In this document: in pieces, positions 17,491 through 29,309 of the stretch
How positions within the stretch are numbered: position 1 is the stretch's first letter
How the letters are laid out: every line of letters starts with the position of its first letter
Source: Phytohabitans rumicis
GTDB lineage: Bacteria > Actinomycetota > Actinomycetes > Mycobacteriales > Micromonosporaceae
DNA length: 64,000 nt
NCBI RefSeq assembly: GCF_011764445.1
Contig: NZ_BLPG01000001.1
Coordinates: 1,116,001-1,180,000, forward strand
Direction of reading: 5' to 3'
The notes under the pieces: generated by a model
The model's input: only the letters and a program-made list of their open reading frames with translations
What the model was told of the DNA's origin: nothing
Databases searched by the model: none
Position numbers and translations under genes: made by a program

Positions 17491-19572
17491 GTGCACGACT
17501 CCCGCCGGATCCCCACCGTCGCGGCCGCCGCCGTCGTCGCGGTGGCCGTCGCCGCGTCGGTGACCGCGGCGATCCTGGACGCCGGCGTCGACCCCGCGCA
17601 TCGGGCAGCGCTCGGGCAGGAGCCTGGATGGGTTGCCGGCATACCGGGTCTCGGCCTCGCGATACCGGGAGCGCTGCTGCTGCGCGGGCGGCCGCGACAC
17701 CCCGTCGCGTGGGTGCTGTGCATCATCGGCGTGCACTGGACGGTGGACGGGGTGGCCGCCTCCTGGCTGGCGTACGCGACCGCGAGCGACCCGGTTCTGC
17801 CCGGCGCCGGTCCGGCGTCGTGGCTGTACGACCGGTTGGGCGCCGCGCTTCTGCTCTCCCTGCCGCTGGTGTTGCTGCTGTATCCGGACGGGCGGCTGCC
17901 CGCGGGGTACTGGCGGGTGGCGTCGTTGGTCAGCCTCGCCGCGACCGCGCTGCTGCCGGTGACCTTGCTGTTCGTGCCGGCCGACATCGTCCAGGCCCAA
18001 TCAGGCGACCCGCTGCCGGACGCCCTCCGCTTGGTCGACCGGGACCTCACGCCGCTGCCGCTGCCGGATGCGGTGTGGCCGCCGTTGCTACGTGTGGCCT
18101 ATGCCGCGATCCCGCTCAGCCTTCTGGTGCCCTTCGCGGTGGTCGTGCGCCGCTATCGCGCGGCGGCCGGCGCGGACCGGGCCTCGATGCGGTGGCTCGT
18201 CTGGGCCGGTGTGGTCGACGTCCTGGTGATGCTGTCGTCGGCCGTCGCTCCGGAAACCTGGACCTCGGCCGGGCTGTCGATCGGGATCGCGTTGACCGGG
18301 ATCGCCATCACCATCGGCATCGTCAAACCCGACCTGCTCGACATCGACCGGCTGCTCGGCGCGACGCTGCGCTACGGCGGCCTCGCCGTGGCCGTGGTGC
18401 TCGTCGACGTCGCGGTCGTCGGCGCGACCGGGGCGGTGCTCGGTGAGCAGCTCGCCGAACGGGACGCCGCGCTGACCGCGCTGCTCGTCGTGACGGCGGT
18501 GTACGGGCCGCTGCGGCACCGTCTCTGGCGCGCGATCCGCCGGCTGGTGCTGGGCCGGCGCGACGATCCGTACGGGGTTGTCGCCGGCCTAGCCGAGCAA
18601 CTGGAGCGCTCCGGCAGCCCGGAGGACCAACTCCTGGCCGTCGCCCGGACCGTCGCCGAGGCGTTCCGCTCCCCGTACGTCAGCGTGGAGGTGGACCGTT
18701 CCGGCGGCGAGCGGCTGACCGTCGAGCACGGCACCCGGCCCGCAGCCACCCACGCGCTGCCGATCACGTACCGCGGCGAGGAGGTCGGCCGCCTGGTACT
18801 GCCCCGCGGCGGAGCCCGGGCGCCACTGTCCATACGCGACGAACGGCTCCTCGGCGACGTCGTACGACAGGCGGCCGCCGCGACCCGCGCCAGCTACCTG
18901 GCCATCGCGCTGCAGCGCAGCCGCGAGCAGATCGTCAACGCGCGAGAGGAGGAGCGGCGCCGGCTACGCCGCGACCTGCACGACGGGCTGGGGCCGAGCC
19001 TGGGTGCGGTGGCGATGCGGATCGACACCGCCCGCAACCTTGCCGCCACGGCACCGCAGGAGGCCGACCGGCTGCTGCGGCAAGCACGCGACGAGGTGGC
19101 CGCGGCGCTGACCGACGTACGCCGGCTCGTCCACGATCTACGCCCGCCAGCGCTCGACGACCTCGGACTGGTCGGCGCGGTGCAGCAGCAGACCGAGCGG
19201 CTGCGCACGCCGGGCCTGACGGTGCGCGTCGATGCCCACCCGGACCTCGCCGGCCTGCCCGCCGCGGTGGAGGTCGCCGCGTACCGCATCGCGTCCGAGG
19301 CACTGACCAACGTCGCCCGGCACGCCGGCGCCACCACCTGCCGGGTACGGATCGCGATCCAGGACAGTCACCTGCTCCTGGAGGTCGCCGACGATGGCAG
19401 CGGCATCGGCCCGGGTACCCGGGCCGGCGTCGGCCTGGTATCCCTGCGCGAACGCGCGGCGGAGCTCGGCGGCCAGTGCGAGATACTGTGCCCCGCGGGC
19501 CGGGGCACCCTCGTACGCGCCCGACTGCCGCTCGGCGACCGCGCCCAGGCTGTGGAGGTGACCGGTGCCTGA
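17491..19572 (+). CDS. NarL-type membrane sensor histidine kinase
   Basis: 693 residues. The N-terminal ~350 residues hold about nine hydrophobic segments; a GAF-like region follows (about 370-480). The HisKA_3 dimerisation helix contains EEERRRLRRDLHDGLG with phospho-acceptor His497, and the HATPase_c domain shows ALTNVARHAGA (N box), VADDGSGIGPG and GVGLVSLRERA. GTG 17491 follows GGGAGG by eight bases. The stop overlaps the next gene by eight bases, so it is co-translated with the LuxR-type regulator, its likely partner. The large membrane domain suggests it senses a membrane-associated signal. Confidence 0.95.
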   Translation: MHDSRRIPTVAAAAVVAVAVAASVTAAILDAGVDPAHRAALGQEPGWVAGIPGLGLAIPGALLLRGRPRHPVAWVLCIIGVHWTVDGVAASWLAYATASDPVLPGAGPASWLYDRLGAALLLSLPLVLLLYPDGRLPAGYWRVASLVSLAATALLPVTLLFVPADIVQAQSGDPLPDALRLVDRDLTPLPLPDAVWPPLLRVAYAAIPLSLLVPFAVVVRRYRAAAGADRASMRWLVWAGVVDVLVMLSSAVAPETWTSAGLSIGIALTGIAITIGIVKPDLLDIDRLLGATLRYGGLAVAVVLVDVAVVGATGAVLGEQLAERDAALTALLVVTAVYGPLRHRLWRAIRRLVLGRRDDPYGVVAGLAEQLERSGSPEDQLLAVARTVAEAFRSPYVSVEVDRSGGERLTVEHGTRPAATHALPITYRGEEVGRLVLPRGGARAPLSIRDERLLGDVVRQAAAATRASYLAIALQRSREQIVNAREEERRRLRRDLHDGLGPSLGAVAMRIDTARNLAATAPQEADRLLRQARDEVAAALTDVRRLVHDLRPPALDDLGLVGAVQQQTERLRTPGLTVRVDAHPDLAGLPAAVEVAAYRIASEALTNVARHAGATTCRVRIAIQDSHLLLEVADDGSGIGPGTRAGVGLVSLRERAAELGGQCEILCPAGRGTLVRARLPLGDRAQAVEVTGA

Positions 19573-20215
19573 CGACCCGATCTCCGTGCTGATCGCGGAC
19601 GACCACCCGGTCTTCCGCGAAGGGCTCGCCGCTCTGCTCGCCTCGGTGTCAGGCATCGAGGTCGTCGGCACGGCGGCGACCGGCCTAGAGGCGATCGACA
19701 TGGCGCTCGACGCGCAGCCCGACGTAGTCGTGATGGACCTACAGATGCCGCGGCTCAACGGAATCGAGGCGACCCGCCGGCTCGCCGCCGAAGCACCGTC
19801 GGTGGGCGTCGTCGTACTGACCATGTCCGAAGACGACGGCACCGTGTTCGCCGCCGTCCGGGCAGGCGCCCGCGGCTACCTGCTCAAGGGTGCCGAACAG
19901 GAGGAAGTCGTCCGCGCGATCACCACGGTCGCCACCGGCGGCGCGGTCTTCGGCGCCACCCTCGCCCGCCGCATCGCCGACTTCTTCGCCGCCGGGCCGC
20001 CCGCCGCGGAAGTGGCGTTTCCCGAGTTGACCACCCGGGAAAGGGAGATCCTTGAGCTGGTCGCCGCCGGACGCTCGAACGCCCAGATCGCCTCGGCCCT
20101 GTTCCTGTCACCCAAGACGGTACGCAACAACGTCTCCAACGTCTTCGCCAAGCTGCACGTCGCCGACCGCGCCGAGGCGATCGTCCGAGCCCGGAAGGCC
20201 GGCCTCGGCCAATAA
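19565..20215 (+). CDS. NarL/LuxR-family response regulator
   Basis: 216 residues beginning at GTG 19565, inside the last codons of the kinase gene. Receiver domain with the acidic pair in IADDHPVFREG, Asp58 in VVVMDLQMPRLNG and the conserved Lys in YLLKGA; C-terminal LuxR helix-turn-helix (about 150-210) with LTTREREILELVAAGRSNAQIA and SPKTVRNNVSNVFAKL. Standard length. Partner of the preceding kinase; targets cannot be read from the sequence. Confidence 0.95.
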   Translation: MPDDPISVLIADDHPVFREGLAALLASVSGIEVVGTAATGLEAIDMALDAQPDVVVMDLQMPRLNGIEATRRLAAEAPSVGVVVLTMSEDDGTVFAAVRAGARGYLLKGAEQEEVVRAITTVATGGAVFGATLARRIADFFAAGPPAAEVAFPELTTREREILELVAAGRSNAQIASALFLSPKTVRNNVSNVFAKLHVADRAEAIVRARKAGLGQ

Positions 20216-20257
20216 TCGACTCGCTCCGGCGAGGAGTCGGATACCGGCTGGCTACGT

Positions 20258-20714
20258 CATGCATCACATCGCGTTGGCCGTCGAATCACAAACACGGCCA
20301 CCCACCCGGGTGAGTGTCGCTGGCCACCTCGTCATCGGCCGCCGCGACCCCGACGCGATGCTGCACGGCTCGCTGGCCCGGTTCGCCCACCCGCCGAGCC
20401 CCGGCGGCTACCTAGCCCACCTCTACGCGATCACCGGCTCCCCCAACCCACCCTGGTCCTCGCCGGCGACGACGACCCCATCGTGCCACTCGCCACCGGC
20501 CGCCTCCTGAGCCGCCTCATCCCGACGCCGGGCTGCACGTCGTACCCGGCGGCGGCCACCTCATCCTCCTCGAAAGCCCCACCACGACTGCCGGCATCAT
20601 CACCGACTTCCTCCGCGACCGGCTGTCGAACCCCGCTGGCAGGGTTGACATTCGAGCAGTCGGCGCTGATCGCCGCCCGCCGGGTGACCGCCACCCGCTC
20701 AACGGGACACTAGC
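20258..20714 (+). pseudogene. Remnant of an alpha/beta hydrolase
   Basis: Pieces in three frames give a coherent C-terminal half: RDPDAMLHGSLARFAHPPSPGGYLAHLYAITG, then PQPTLVLAGDDDPIVPLATGRLLSRLIP, then DAGLHVVPGGGHLILLESPTTTAG. The 'LVLAGDDDPIVP' (acid) and 'GGGHL' (catalytic His) motifs are typical of alpha/beta hydrolases related to PHA depolymerase/PhaZ-like enzymes. About ten residues usually found between YAITG and LPQPTLVL are missing, and the nucleophile half is absent. One break (20521-20523) is again a one-base loss in a C run, but deletion elsewhere shows the gene is dead. Confidence 0.55.
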
Positions 20715-21105
20715 CGGTGGGTTCGATGCGGCCCGCTTCCAGACGGATGCCACCGTCCGCGGCAAAGATCCAGGTCATGGTCTCGCAGACGCCGTCCGCG
20801 CGCGCGACTTCGGTGCCCGCCTCGTCCAGCGCGATGCGCTGGACCTGGGCGCAGTCGTCGTTCACCGGCAGCGCCTCGGCGTCGCCGCCGAGCACCTGGT
20901 ACTCGTGCTCGGCGGCAGGTTTGACGACCCGGATGGTGATCGGCGTCGGGCGCTCGTTCCGGACTAACAGCGAGCGCGCGGCGGGCTCCCGGCCGCTGTT
21001 CCAGACCAGCACGGCCAGGGTCGAGCAGGCGACGAGCGCCACGAGGACGACCCCCGCCAGCACAAGCACGAGGATGCGGCCCCCGCCCGTCCGCGCGGTC
21101 GTCAT
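20710..21105 (-). CDS. Single-pass membrane protein of unknown function
   Basis: 131 residues: short cytoplasmic tail, one helix (RILVLVLAGVVLVALVACSTLAVLVW) and an ~95-residue outside domain (LLVRNERPTPITIRVV, then EALPVNDDCAQVQRIALDE, then DGVCETMTWIFAADGG) with two cysteines. The helix ends in VACS, so a lipoprotein reading is possible but the position is late. Its ATG overlaps the stop of the giant metalloprotease gene by four bases, so it is translated from that mRNA and may help anchor, process or inhibit that protein. No family recognised. Confidence 0.8.
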   Translation of the reverse strand: MTTARTGGGRILVLVLAGVVLVALVACSTLAVLVWNSGREPAARSLLVRNERPTPITIRVVKPAAEHEYQVLGGDAEALPVNDDCAQVQRIALDEAGTEVARADGVCETMTWIFAADGGIRLEAGRIEPTG

Positions 21106-24100
21106 GCACCCCCCTGCTCGATCCGGGTACCGGGCTCACTGGTCATCAACGGCTCGGGTGCGGGTTGGTCCGCACCCAGGCGCGATACGCCCATTGGCGG
21201 CGTCGGGCTGAGCAGGTACCGGCCGTCGATGGCCATCACCGCCGTGTACGGCAGGCCGGAGTCCCGCCCCTCGTCGGTGTCCACCTCACCCAACGAGTAG
21301 ACCTGGGCCCCCACCATCTGCGCGGCCGCGATGGCGGCCGTTTCGGAGGGCGCCGTGCCGTAGAAGACAGAGAAGAGCTTGCCCGCACCCGGCTCGATCG
21401 TACCAAGATTGATGTCGATCAAGGCGCCCGTGTCGTCCGGCCCGAAGTCGGTGAACCAGCCGGTCGCGCCGAGGTCGGTCAACGGGTACGACGGGTCCGG
21501 GTCAGCGAACCCGTCGTTGGTGATCCCACCGATGTAGCTGGTGTCACCGCCGAGGGTCTGCACGGTGTTGTACGACTGGAACAGGTTCGGCAACGGGTCC
21601 CAGTCGACGGCCCGCCGGTAGTGCACCGGCCCAATCGCCGCGGCGTTGGTGTTGTACACCGTGATCCGCAGTTCGAAGAGGTATGGACTGGTCGACGCCG
21701 CGGTGGTCTGTAGTACGGCCAGCCCGCCCGGCCCGGTCATCTTCGATGAGATGATGTTGCTGGTGTAGGTGAACTCGTCGATCGTCAAGTTCTTGACGCC
21801 TGTGTAATCGGTGACCGACGCGCCCACGCCGCCGGGTATGCCGACGCCCCAGCCCTCGCACCAGCACCCGTTGAGGACGGACTCGGTCTCGGGATGACCT
21901 GCCTGACGCAGGCCGACGCCCGTGGCGCTGGTGATGTTGCCGTAGCGGCCCATCCCGAGCTCCACCGAGCCGTTCGAGAGGATGCGGCTCTGCCGCACGT
22001 ACCCGATGGTGTAGTCGCCGTCGGTCCAGGTGCCCCAGCGGCCGGCCTCCTCAGCGTTGACGAAGGTGATGACCGCCTGTGGGCAGGTGGCGGTGAGCTC
22101 GATGATGGGGCCGTTCGACCGGTCGATGCCGACCGCTCCCCCACACGCGGCGCTCGGCGCGCCGGACGCGTCGAGCCGGATCACGCTGCCCCGGATGTCC
22201 GCGTCGTCCGCCGCGAAGGTCACCTGGAGATCCGCGGCGTACCCCTTCGGGTTGTTGATCTGGACGTAGTGCGCCCCGGTCTGCTGGATGTCGAACTCAC
22301 CATGCTCGGTCTGCACGTGCGCGCCGTTGTCGTTGATCTCGAACGCGTCGTGGGGCGGACGCTCGTCGGGGAGAGCCGGAGTCAGGCTGTCCTCCCACTT
22401 GTCGGCGTCGTCGTCGTAGAAACCGACCGGCGACTGGTTCGCGTCGATCACGTACGCCCATTGCCGGAACCGTTCGATCTCCTCGGCGAAGTTGCCGTCG
22501 ATGCGCTTCTCCTCCAGCAGCTCCTTGATCACCTCGCCGGGCCGGGGTGGCAACAGACCGCCCAGCCGCTCCCAGCTCCACCGGATCGCATGGGGGTCAA
22601 GCCGGGTCTCCAGGAACTCGGCGACGATGAAGGCGCCGTACTCCGGGCCGCCACCTTGCGCCACCGTGTCGCCCTCGTCGAACCGCTCGTCCGACTCGGT
22701 CAGGAATTCGCCGAGGGACTGGTAATACTGGTTGTCCAGCCCGCCCTCGCCGGCCAGGAACCCGCTGATGTGCGCGCCCCACTCGGCCGTCGCCTCCATC
22801 CACCAGCCCGTCCAGTAGTTCGCCGCCCGCAGGTGGTTCATGTACTCGTACTGCACGAAGTGGAACAGCTCGTGCCGGGCCAGGCTCTTGATGTCGGAGT
22901 AGTCCTCGGCCAGATACATCAGCCCGTCGCCGCAACGGCAACCCGGGAACGACGGGACGGACAGCCCGGAGGGCATGCCCGGGGTGACCGCGACCTCGAC
23001 ATGGTCGGGCACCCGGTACGCCAGGCTGCCGCTGTAGATCGCGCGGGCCCCCTCCAGGGTCACCATCAGCTTCTGGATGTAGTCCGGCCGGACGTTGGTG
23101 CCGGTCGTCGGGCCGACATTGTCCGCGAAGTAGTAGATGGTGAAGTGTTCCGTCCAGACCCGGCAGCTGAAGAGCTTGCTGCCGATCCTGGTCCAGAAGT
23201 CGCAGTCCGGGTTGTCCAGCTGGAGCGCGCTGGGCGACTTCCCGCTCGCCGGTGGGTCGGACGCGGTCGGCGACAGCCAGCCGGAGAGTTCGGCCTGCAC
23301 GTCCGCGGGCAGCATCGACCAGAGACCGATCAGCGAGTCGAGCACCGACCCGGTATCGGTGATCGCCGGGGCACCGTCGCGATAGCGCGCCGGCACGGCC
23401 TCGACGTTGACGACGGCGAACAGGCTGTACCGGACGTAGTCGACCACACCGAGCAGACCGGCCCGATAGTCCGCGGCGAGGCGGGCCAGCGGGTCGGCCG
23501 CGTTGGCCAGGGTGACGGCGACCGGTCCGGCGACGACGTCGGTGCCGTCGAGCGCGCGCAGTTCGTACGCCCCATCGGCCCATCCGGCCGCCGCACCCGG
23601 CGTGTGCCACGCGACCTCGCAGGTGCCATCACCGGCGGGTGCGGCCCCGACGGCTCGCCATTCCCCGCCGCCGGTGCGGGCCTGAATTGTCAGCGGGCCC
23701 GCGCTGCCGGGGCAGTCGACGGTGACCGCGACGGCGCCCCACACGGTCGACCCCGCACGCGGCGCGGTGAACGCGGTGGCCTGCGGTGCCACGACCACCC
23801 GGAAGTGCGCGGTCGCCCCGGCGGTGCCGGATGCGTCGATGCCGCGCACGTGCAGCCACCAGGTACCGGCGTCCAGGTGCGCACCGAACCGGGTCTCCGG
23901 GGTGGTGGTCGCCGTGCCGGGCACCGTGTCCGGGTGGTCGTCGAGCAGCACCGCCCAGCTGTCCGCCCATGCGGCGCCGCCCTCCCAGACGGCGACGAGG
24001 TCCCGGCCCGGGTACGCCGTTCCCGGCTGCGGGTGGGTGGGGCTGGTGATCAGCGGCGCGCTCGGCGGAGTGTCCGCGGTGATCTTCCGGTGCGCCGGGG

Positions 24101-27100
24101 CGCTGCGGTTGCCCGCCGCGTCGACGGCAACCACGTGCAGATACCACTCGCCCTCGCCGGTCAGCAGCGTGGTGTAGCTGGCGCCGGAGTCCGCCACGCC
24201 GAGCGGCTCGTCGTCCGCGCCGTGGGTCACCGAGACGGCGTACTCGGCAACGCCGGAGACGTCGGGCTCGACGGTGAACTGGGCATGCACGGCCAAGTCC
24301 GCCACGGGCGTGTCCGGATCGGGGTGGGACGGGACCACGATCGAGGCGACCACCGGCGCCGTGGCGTCCACTTTGATTAGTCGGTGCGCCACCGGGCTGG
24401 CGAAGCCGCTGGTGGCGATCGCGCGGACGTGCAGGTAGTGCGAGCCATCGGCGAGGGTCACGGCCAGGCTGGCGGAGGTCTGCGTCGCGGCCGCACCGGG
24501 ATCGGTCAGCGGCGCCGTGTCGACGACCACCGCGTAGCCGGCGATCGGGACCGTCGCCTCGGTGCTCCACGAGGCGTTGACGTCCCCGTCGTTCAACCAG
24601 TTCTCGGGAGCCGCCGCGCCGAGGACGGTGATGGTCGGGGTGCCGAGCCCATCGATCAGTTCCAAGCTCCACTCGCCGATCGCGGCGCTCGTGCCGGTCA
24701 GGGTGAGCCGGTGGCTGCCGGCCTCGGCGGCGGTGCAGGTCAGCTCGGTGGAGACCGACAGGGTGCCGGAGCAGAGCACGGCGCCGGCCGGGTTCCGGAT
24801 GACGGCGGCCAGTGTCGAGGGGCCGGACCGCATGTCGAGGACGATCGGCTGGCCGGCGCTGGCCGGGAAGTCGATCGCGGCCGAGACCCCCGGCGTCGGC
24901 AGGGTCACCGCGAAGGCGCCGCCGCCGATCGTCGCAGTGCCCGTCACATCGGCCGAGACGTCATGGACCCGCACCAGCACCGAACCGACCGCGAGCCCCG
25001 CCGGGTCGAACCGCACCGTGACAACGCCATCGGCGGCCAGCGTCACCGGGCCCAGCAGCCAGTCTGTGGTCGCGTCGGTGGACCCGGAGTCGAGGGTGAC
25101 GCCGGCGGCGGAGATGACCGAGGCCAGGTAGGAGGCTGCCTCCTCGCCCTCGACGACGTCCGCGCCGGATACCACGACGCTGACCCGCTGGCCGACCGTC
25201 CCGGCGAACGTCGCCTCGGCGACCTGGCCCGGCCGGGTGGTGGCGAGGGAAACGGCCGGGCCGCCCGGCGTGACCGGCACGGCCGGGGCGCGGTCGCGTC
25301 GAAGATGCGCACCCGCACAGCGCCGGCGGACGAGCCCGACGGGTTGATCGTGACCTGGTGGGTACCGGTCGTCGCCAGGGTGACCGGCCCGAGGGTGGCC
25401 TGGTCGCCGGCGTCGTACAGGTAGGTCGAAGTGAGCGACGTACCCGCGGGGTCGCGCAGCGCCACCACGGAGTAGCCGCTGGGGAAGGCGACGGCGTCCA
25501 GCACCACGTAGACCCGGGTGCCCGCCGACGCCGGGAAGGTCACCGTGCCGTTCTGCCCCGGCGTGCCGATGTTGACCTCGGTGGGCGTGCCATCCACCGC
25601 CGCTGCGGCCGTCAGGTCGGCCGGCACGTCGTAGAGCTGAACGGTGATCGACCCGACGGCCGCCCCAGACGGGTCGATCAGCAGCGTGTACGTGCCGGTC
25701 GCCGCCAGGGTTATCGGGTCGACGAAGCCCGAGGCGCCGACGTACCAGCGCGCCCGCAGATCGGTGCCGTCCGGATTCTTTACCGCCGCATAGACGCTGG
25801 CGGTGCCGCTGGCGAACCGGAGGCTCAGCCGTTGACCAGCCGTGCCGGTGAAGGTCACGGTGGCGTTCTGGCCGGGCACCGTCACGGTCGGGGTGACCGG
25901 CGGGCCGGACACGGTCGCCGCGTACCCCGGGTCGGCGGGAACGTCGTACACCTGGAGGGTCATCGTGCCGACGGCGTAGGTCGACGGGTCGATCTGCACG
26001 CGGTAGGTGCCGGTGGCGGGCAGGGTGATCGGGTCGACGAAGTCCGCGGTGCCGACGTACCAGCGCGCCCTCAGATCAGTGCCGTCCGGATTCTTGACCG
26101 CCACATAGCTCGACGCCGTACCGCTGAAGCGGAGGCTGAGCCGCTGCCCCGCCGTGCCGGAGAAGGTGATCACCGCATTCTGCCCCGGCACGGCGGGCGT
26201 GACCGTGGTGGCCGTGCCGTCGGTGGTCGCGGTGGCCGTCAGGTCGGCGGGCACGCTCCACGCCTGCACGCCCATCGAGCCCAGCGCGGAGCCGGTCGGG
26301 TCGAGCAGGACCGTGTAGACGCCGTCGGCTGGCAGGGTCAACGGCTCCACGAAGTCGCTGGAGCCGACGTACCAGCGAGCCCTGAGGATGGTGCCGTCCG
26401 GGTTCGTCACCTGGCCGTAGACGCTCCCGACCCCGCTGGTGAACCGCAGGCTCACCCGCTGCCCGGCCGTGCCGGAGAACGTGGCGGTGGCGTTCTGGCC
26501 CGGCACGGTCGTCGCCGCGGTCACCGCGGTGCCGTCGAGATCCAGGGTCACCGCGCTGTCGACCGGCACCGCGACGACCTCTACCAGCACCGAACCGGTG
26601 AGCACTCCTTGCGGGTCGAGCGACAGGGTGTAGGTGCCGTCGGCCGTCAGCGTCCGGGCGTCGAAGAAGAGGCCGCCGCTACCCACTCCGGTCGAGCCGA
26701 CCAGCGTGGTGCCGTCCGGTGCGGTCAGGGAGGCATAGAGGCTGCCGCTGGACGAGCCGTAGGTGCTGCCGGCCACCCTGACCGCGACGCGCTGCCCGGC
26801 CAGTCCGTCGAAGGTGACCGTCGCGTTCTGGCCCGGCACAGTCGTGGTGGCGGTGATCGCCGGGCCGCCCACGGTGGTCGCGAACGTCACGTTCACCGTG
26901 TCGAAGACCTGGACCGTGACCCCGCCGACCGCGGCGCCGCTGGGGTTCAGGAGAAGCGTGTACGTGCCGTCGCCGGGGATCGCGACCGGGCCGAGCAGCA
27001 CGCCGCTCGTGCCGAACCCGGTGGACGAGACCAGCGTGGTGCCGTCCGGCCTGACCACCGAGGCGTACGCCGCGGAGGAGCTGCTGCCGTACGTGCTGGC

Positions 27101-28896
27101 CGACAGCTGGATGCTGATTCGCTGACCGGCCGTCGCGCCGAAGGTGACCGTCGCGTTCTGCCCCGGCGTGCCGGTCGCGACCGGCACCGCCGGGCCACCT
27201 GGCGTGGCGGTGGCCGTGGGATCGGCCGGAACGTCGTAGACCTGTGCGGTCAGGGCACCGGTTCGAAACGAGGCGGGATCCAGCAGAATCGTGTACGTCC
27301 CGTCGACGGTCAGCGTCCTCGTGTCGATGGCGCACGAGGTGCCACAGTTGATGGCGCTGACGAAGGTGCTGCCATCCGGCGCGCGCACCGTGACGGTGGC
27401 GTACGAACTGGCCCCGAACGTGCCGGACGTGAACGCGAAGTAGACCCGCTGCCCGGCGGTGCCCGCGAACGAGATCACCGCGTTTTGCCCCGGCGTCGAG
27501 ATGGCCGCCGTAACGCCGTCACCGCCGGGCGACACGCTCACCGCCACGTCGGCCGGGACATCGTAGATCCGGACCATCAGCGAGCCCGTGTAGCCGCTCT
27601 GTGGGTCGAGGAAGATCGTGTACGTGCCGCCCGACGGCAGCACCCGCGTGTCGATCACGCAGGACGTGCCGCAGTTGAGCGCGCTGACGAAGCTGGTGCC
27701 GTCCGGCCGGCGCACCAGCACCGTCGCGTACGAGCTGGCTCCGTACGTACCCCGGTGAAGTTGACGAAGACCCGCTGCCCGGCGGTCCCGACGAAGGTGG
27801 CCACGGCGTTCTGGCCGGGCGTCGTGGTGGTCAGGGTGACCGCCTCGCCGCCGACGACCACGTCGAACGCCCCGTCCACCGGCACGTCGTAGAGCTGGAC
27901 CGTCAACGAACCGGTGTACAGGCTCTGCGGGTCTACCCGGATCGAGTAGCTGCCGGTGGCGGCGAGCGCGGTCGTGTCGTAGCGGCACGAGGTGCCGCAG
28001 CTGATGGCGGACAGCACAGTGCCGCCACCCGGTCCGGTGACGGAGACCGTGGCGTAGCTGGACGCGCCGAACGTTCCACCGCTGAATCCGAAGTAGACAC
28101 GCTGCCCGGTCGTGCCGTCGAAAGTGACGACGGCGTTCTGGCCGGGCGTCGTCGTGGTGACGGTGACCGCGGCGCCGCCCGGATTCGTCGCGGCCGTGGC
28201 GTCGGCGGGCACGTCGTACGCGGTGACCACGACCTGCCCAGTGGCCGTGCCCTGTGGATCGACGAGCACCTGATAGGTGCCGTCGGCGATCAGCGCCCGG
28301 GTATCCAGAAACACCCCGCTGGAGCCGAATCCGGTGGCGCTGACCAGGGCGCTTCCGTCGGGCCGGTAGACGCTCACCCGCGCGTTGCTGGTGGACGAGC
28401 CGAAGGTGCTGGAGGCCAGCCGCAGGCTCAGCCGATGGCCGCTCTGGCCGGGGATCGTCAGCAGGGAGATCCTGTTCGCGGTGGCGACCGCCGCCGTCCC
28501 CGCGACGCCGTAGGCGAGCCGCTGGGTGGTCTGCACGTCGGCGACCGTGAAGGTCGGCGGCGGCACGAACACGTCGCCGGCCGAGGTGGCCGCCCCGAGC
28601 GGGCTGGTCACCGTCACCGGCCCGGAGGTGGCACCGACCGGCATGGTCACGGTCAGGCTGGTCTCGGTGGCGGAGGTGACGGTGGCCGTAGTGCCATTCA
28701 GGGTCACCACGTTCTCGGCCGCCGCGGCCGAGAAGCCGTGCCCGGTGACCGTCAGCGTTTCGCCAGCGACCACCACCTGTGGAGTCACCGCGTCGACGGC
28801 GACCGGGTCCACAGCATGCGCGGCCGGGACGCGCACCAAGCCGACGAGTAGGACGAGCAGGACAAAAAGCGAAAGCCGACCTGAACCGCGGGCCAT
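21102..28896 (-). CDS. Giant secreted HExxH metalloprotease with about twelve PPC-like repeats; two frame breaks
   Basis: About 2,598 residues if one base is restored at each of two runs (27750-27753 and 25285-25288); both joins give seamless repeats. ATG 28896 starts a signal peptide (LSLFVLLVLLVGLVRVPAAHA), followed by an IPT/TIG domain. Then come about twelve ~100-residue beta repeats, each with 'PGQNA.VTF.GTAGQRV...' and 'DGTY..LLDP', resembling pre-peptidase C-terminal domains. Three Fn3/Ig-like repeats (YLHVRAIA, YLHVVAVD, WLHVRGID) follow. The C-terminal part has a gluzincin-type zinc site HELFH (22860-22874) and WWMEATAEWGAH. Probably a surface or secreted protease with an adhesive stalk; substrate unknown. 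Confidence 0.85.
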
Positions 28897-29139
28897 GGCG
28901 ACCCTCCCCGTGTACCAGTTTCAGGGCGGTGACGATATCGACGATCACCAGTGTTGTCAAAGGACGGTTTTCGTTGACGGTATACACCGTGGAATCCAAC
29001 GAAACATCGGCTTTCGCCGCCAGATAATCCATATTGGACAGATATGGTCGGCCACCAAGCGGCGCAGACTGAACACCGACGAGGGCATGGCGCTGGTCCG
29101 GGTGGACTACAACAAGATCGGTGAAGCGTCGGAGATGAA

Positions 29140-29268
29140 ATCAGCAAGGCCGAGATTGATGCGGTACCCCTCGCCCGCCACAACTTCCACGGCGAATGGA
29201 ACTACACGATCCACCCCGAACCAGAAACACAGCCCGGACCGGCCAAGCAATTTCCCGCCGAGCCCTAA
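29140..29268 (+). mobile_element. C-terminal remnant of an ISAzo13-type transposase
   Basis: A 42-residue open stretch reads ISKAEIDAVPLARHNFHGEWNYTI followed by a Pro-rich tail and a stop at 29266. 'LxRHxFHGEWNYTI' is the usual C-terminal signature of ISAzo13/Rhodopirellula-type transposases. Nothing of the catalytic domain is visible upstream, and the 240 bases between this fragment and the giant protease gene hold no other recognisable feature. A dead insertion-sequence fragment. Confidence 0.55.
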
Positions 29269-29309
29269 GCGTCGGCCGGGACGGGTGGCGCTATATCGGG
29301 TGGGATCGG

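Noticed and set aside
25300-28500. Regular ~300-base repeats that might be read as a repeat array or CRISPR-like locus
   Set aside because: They are coding PPC-like repeats in one protein, with period near 100 codons and divergent sequence; there are no short identical repeats with spacers.
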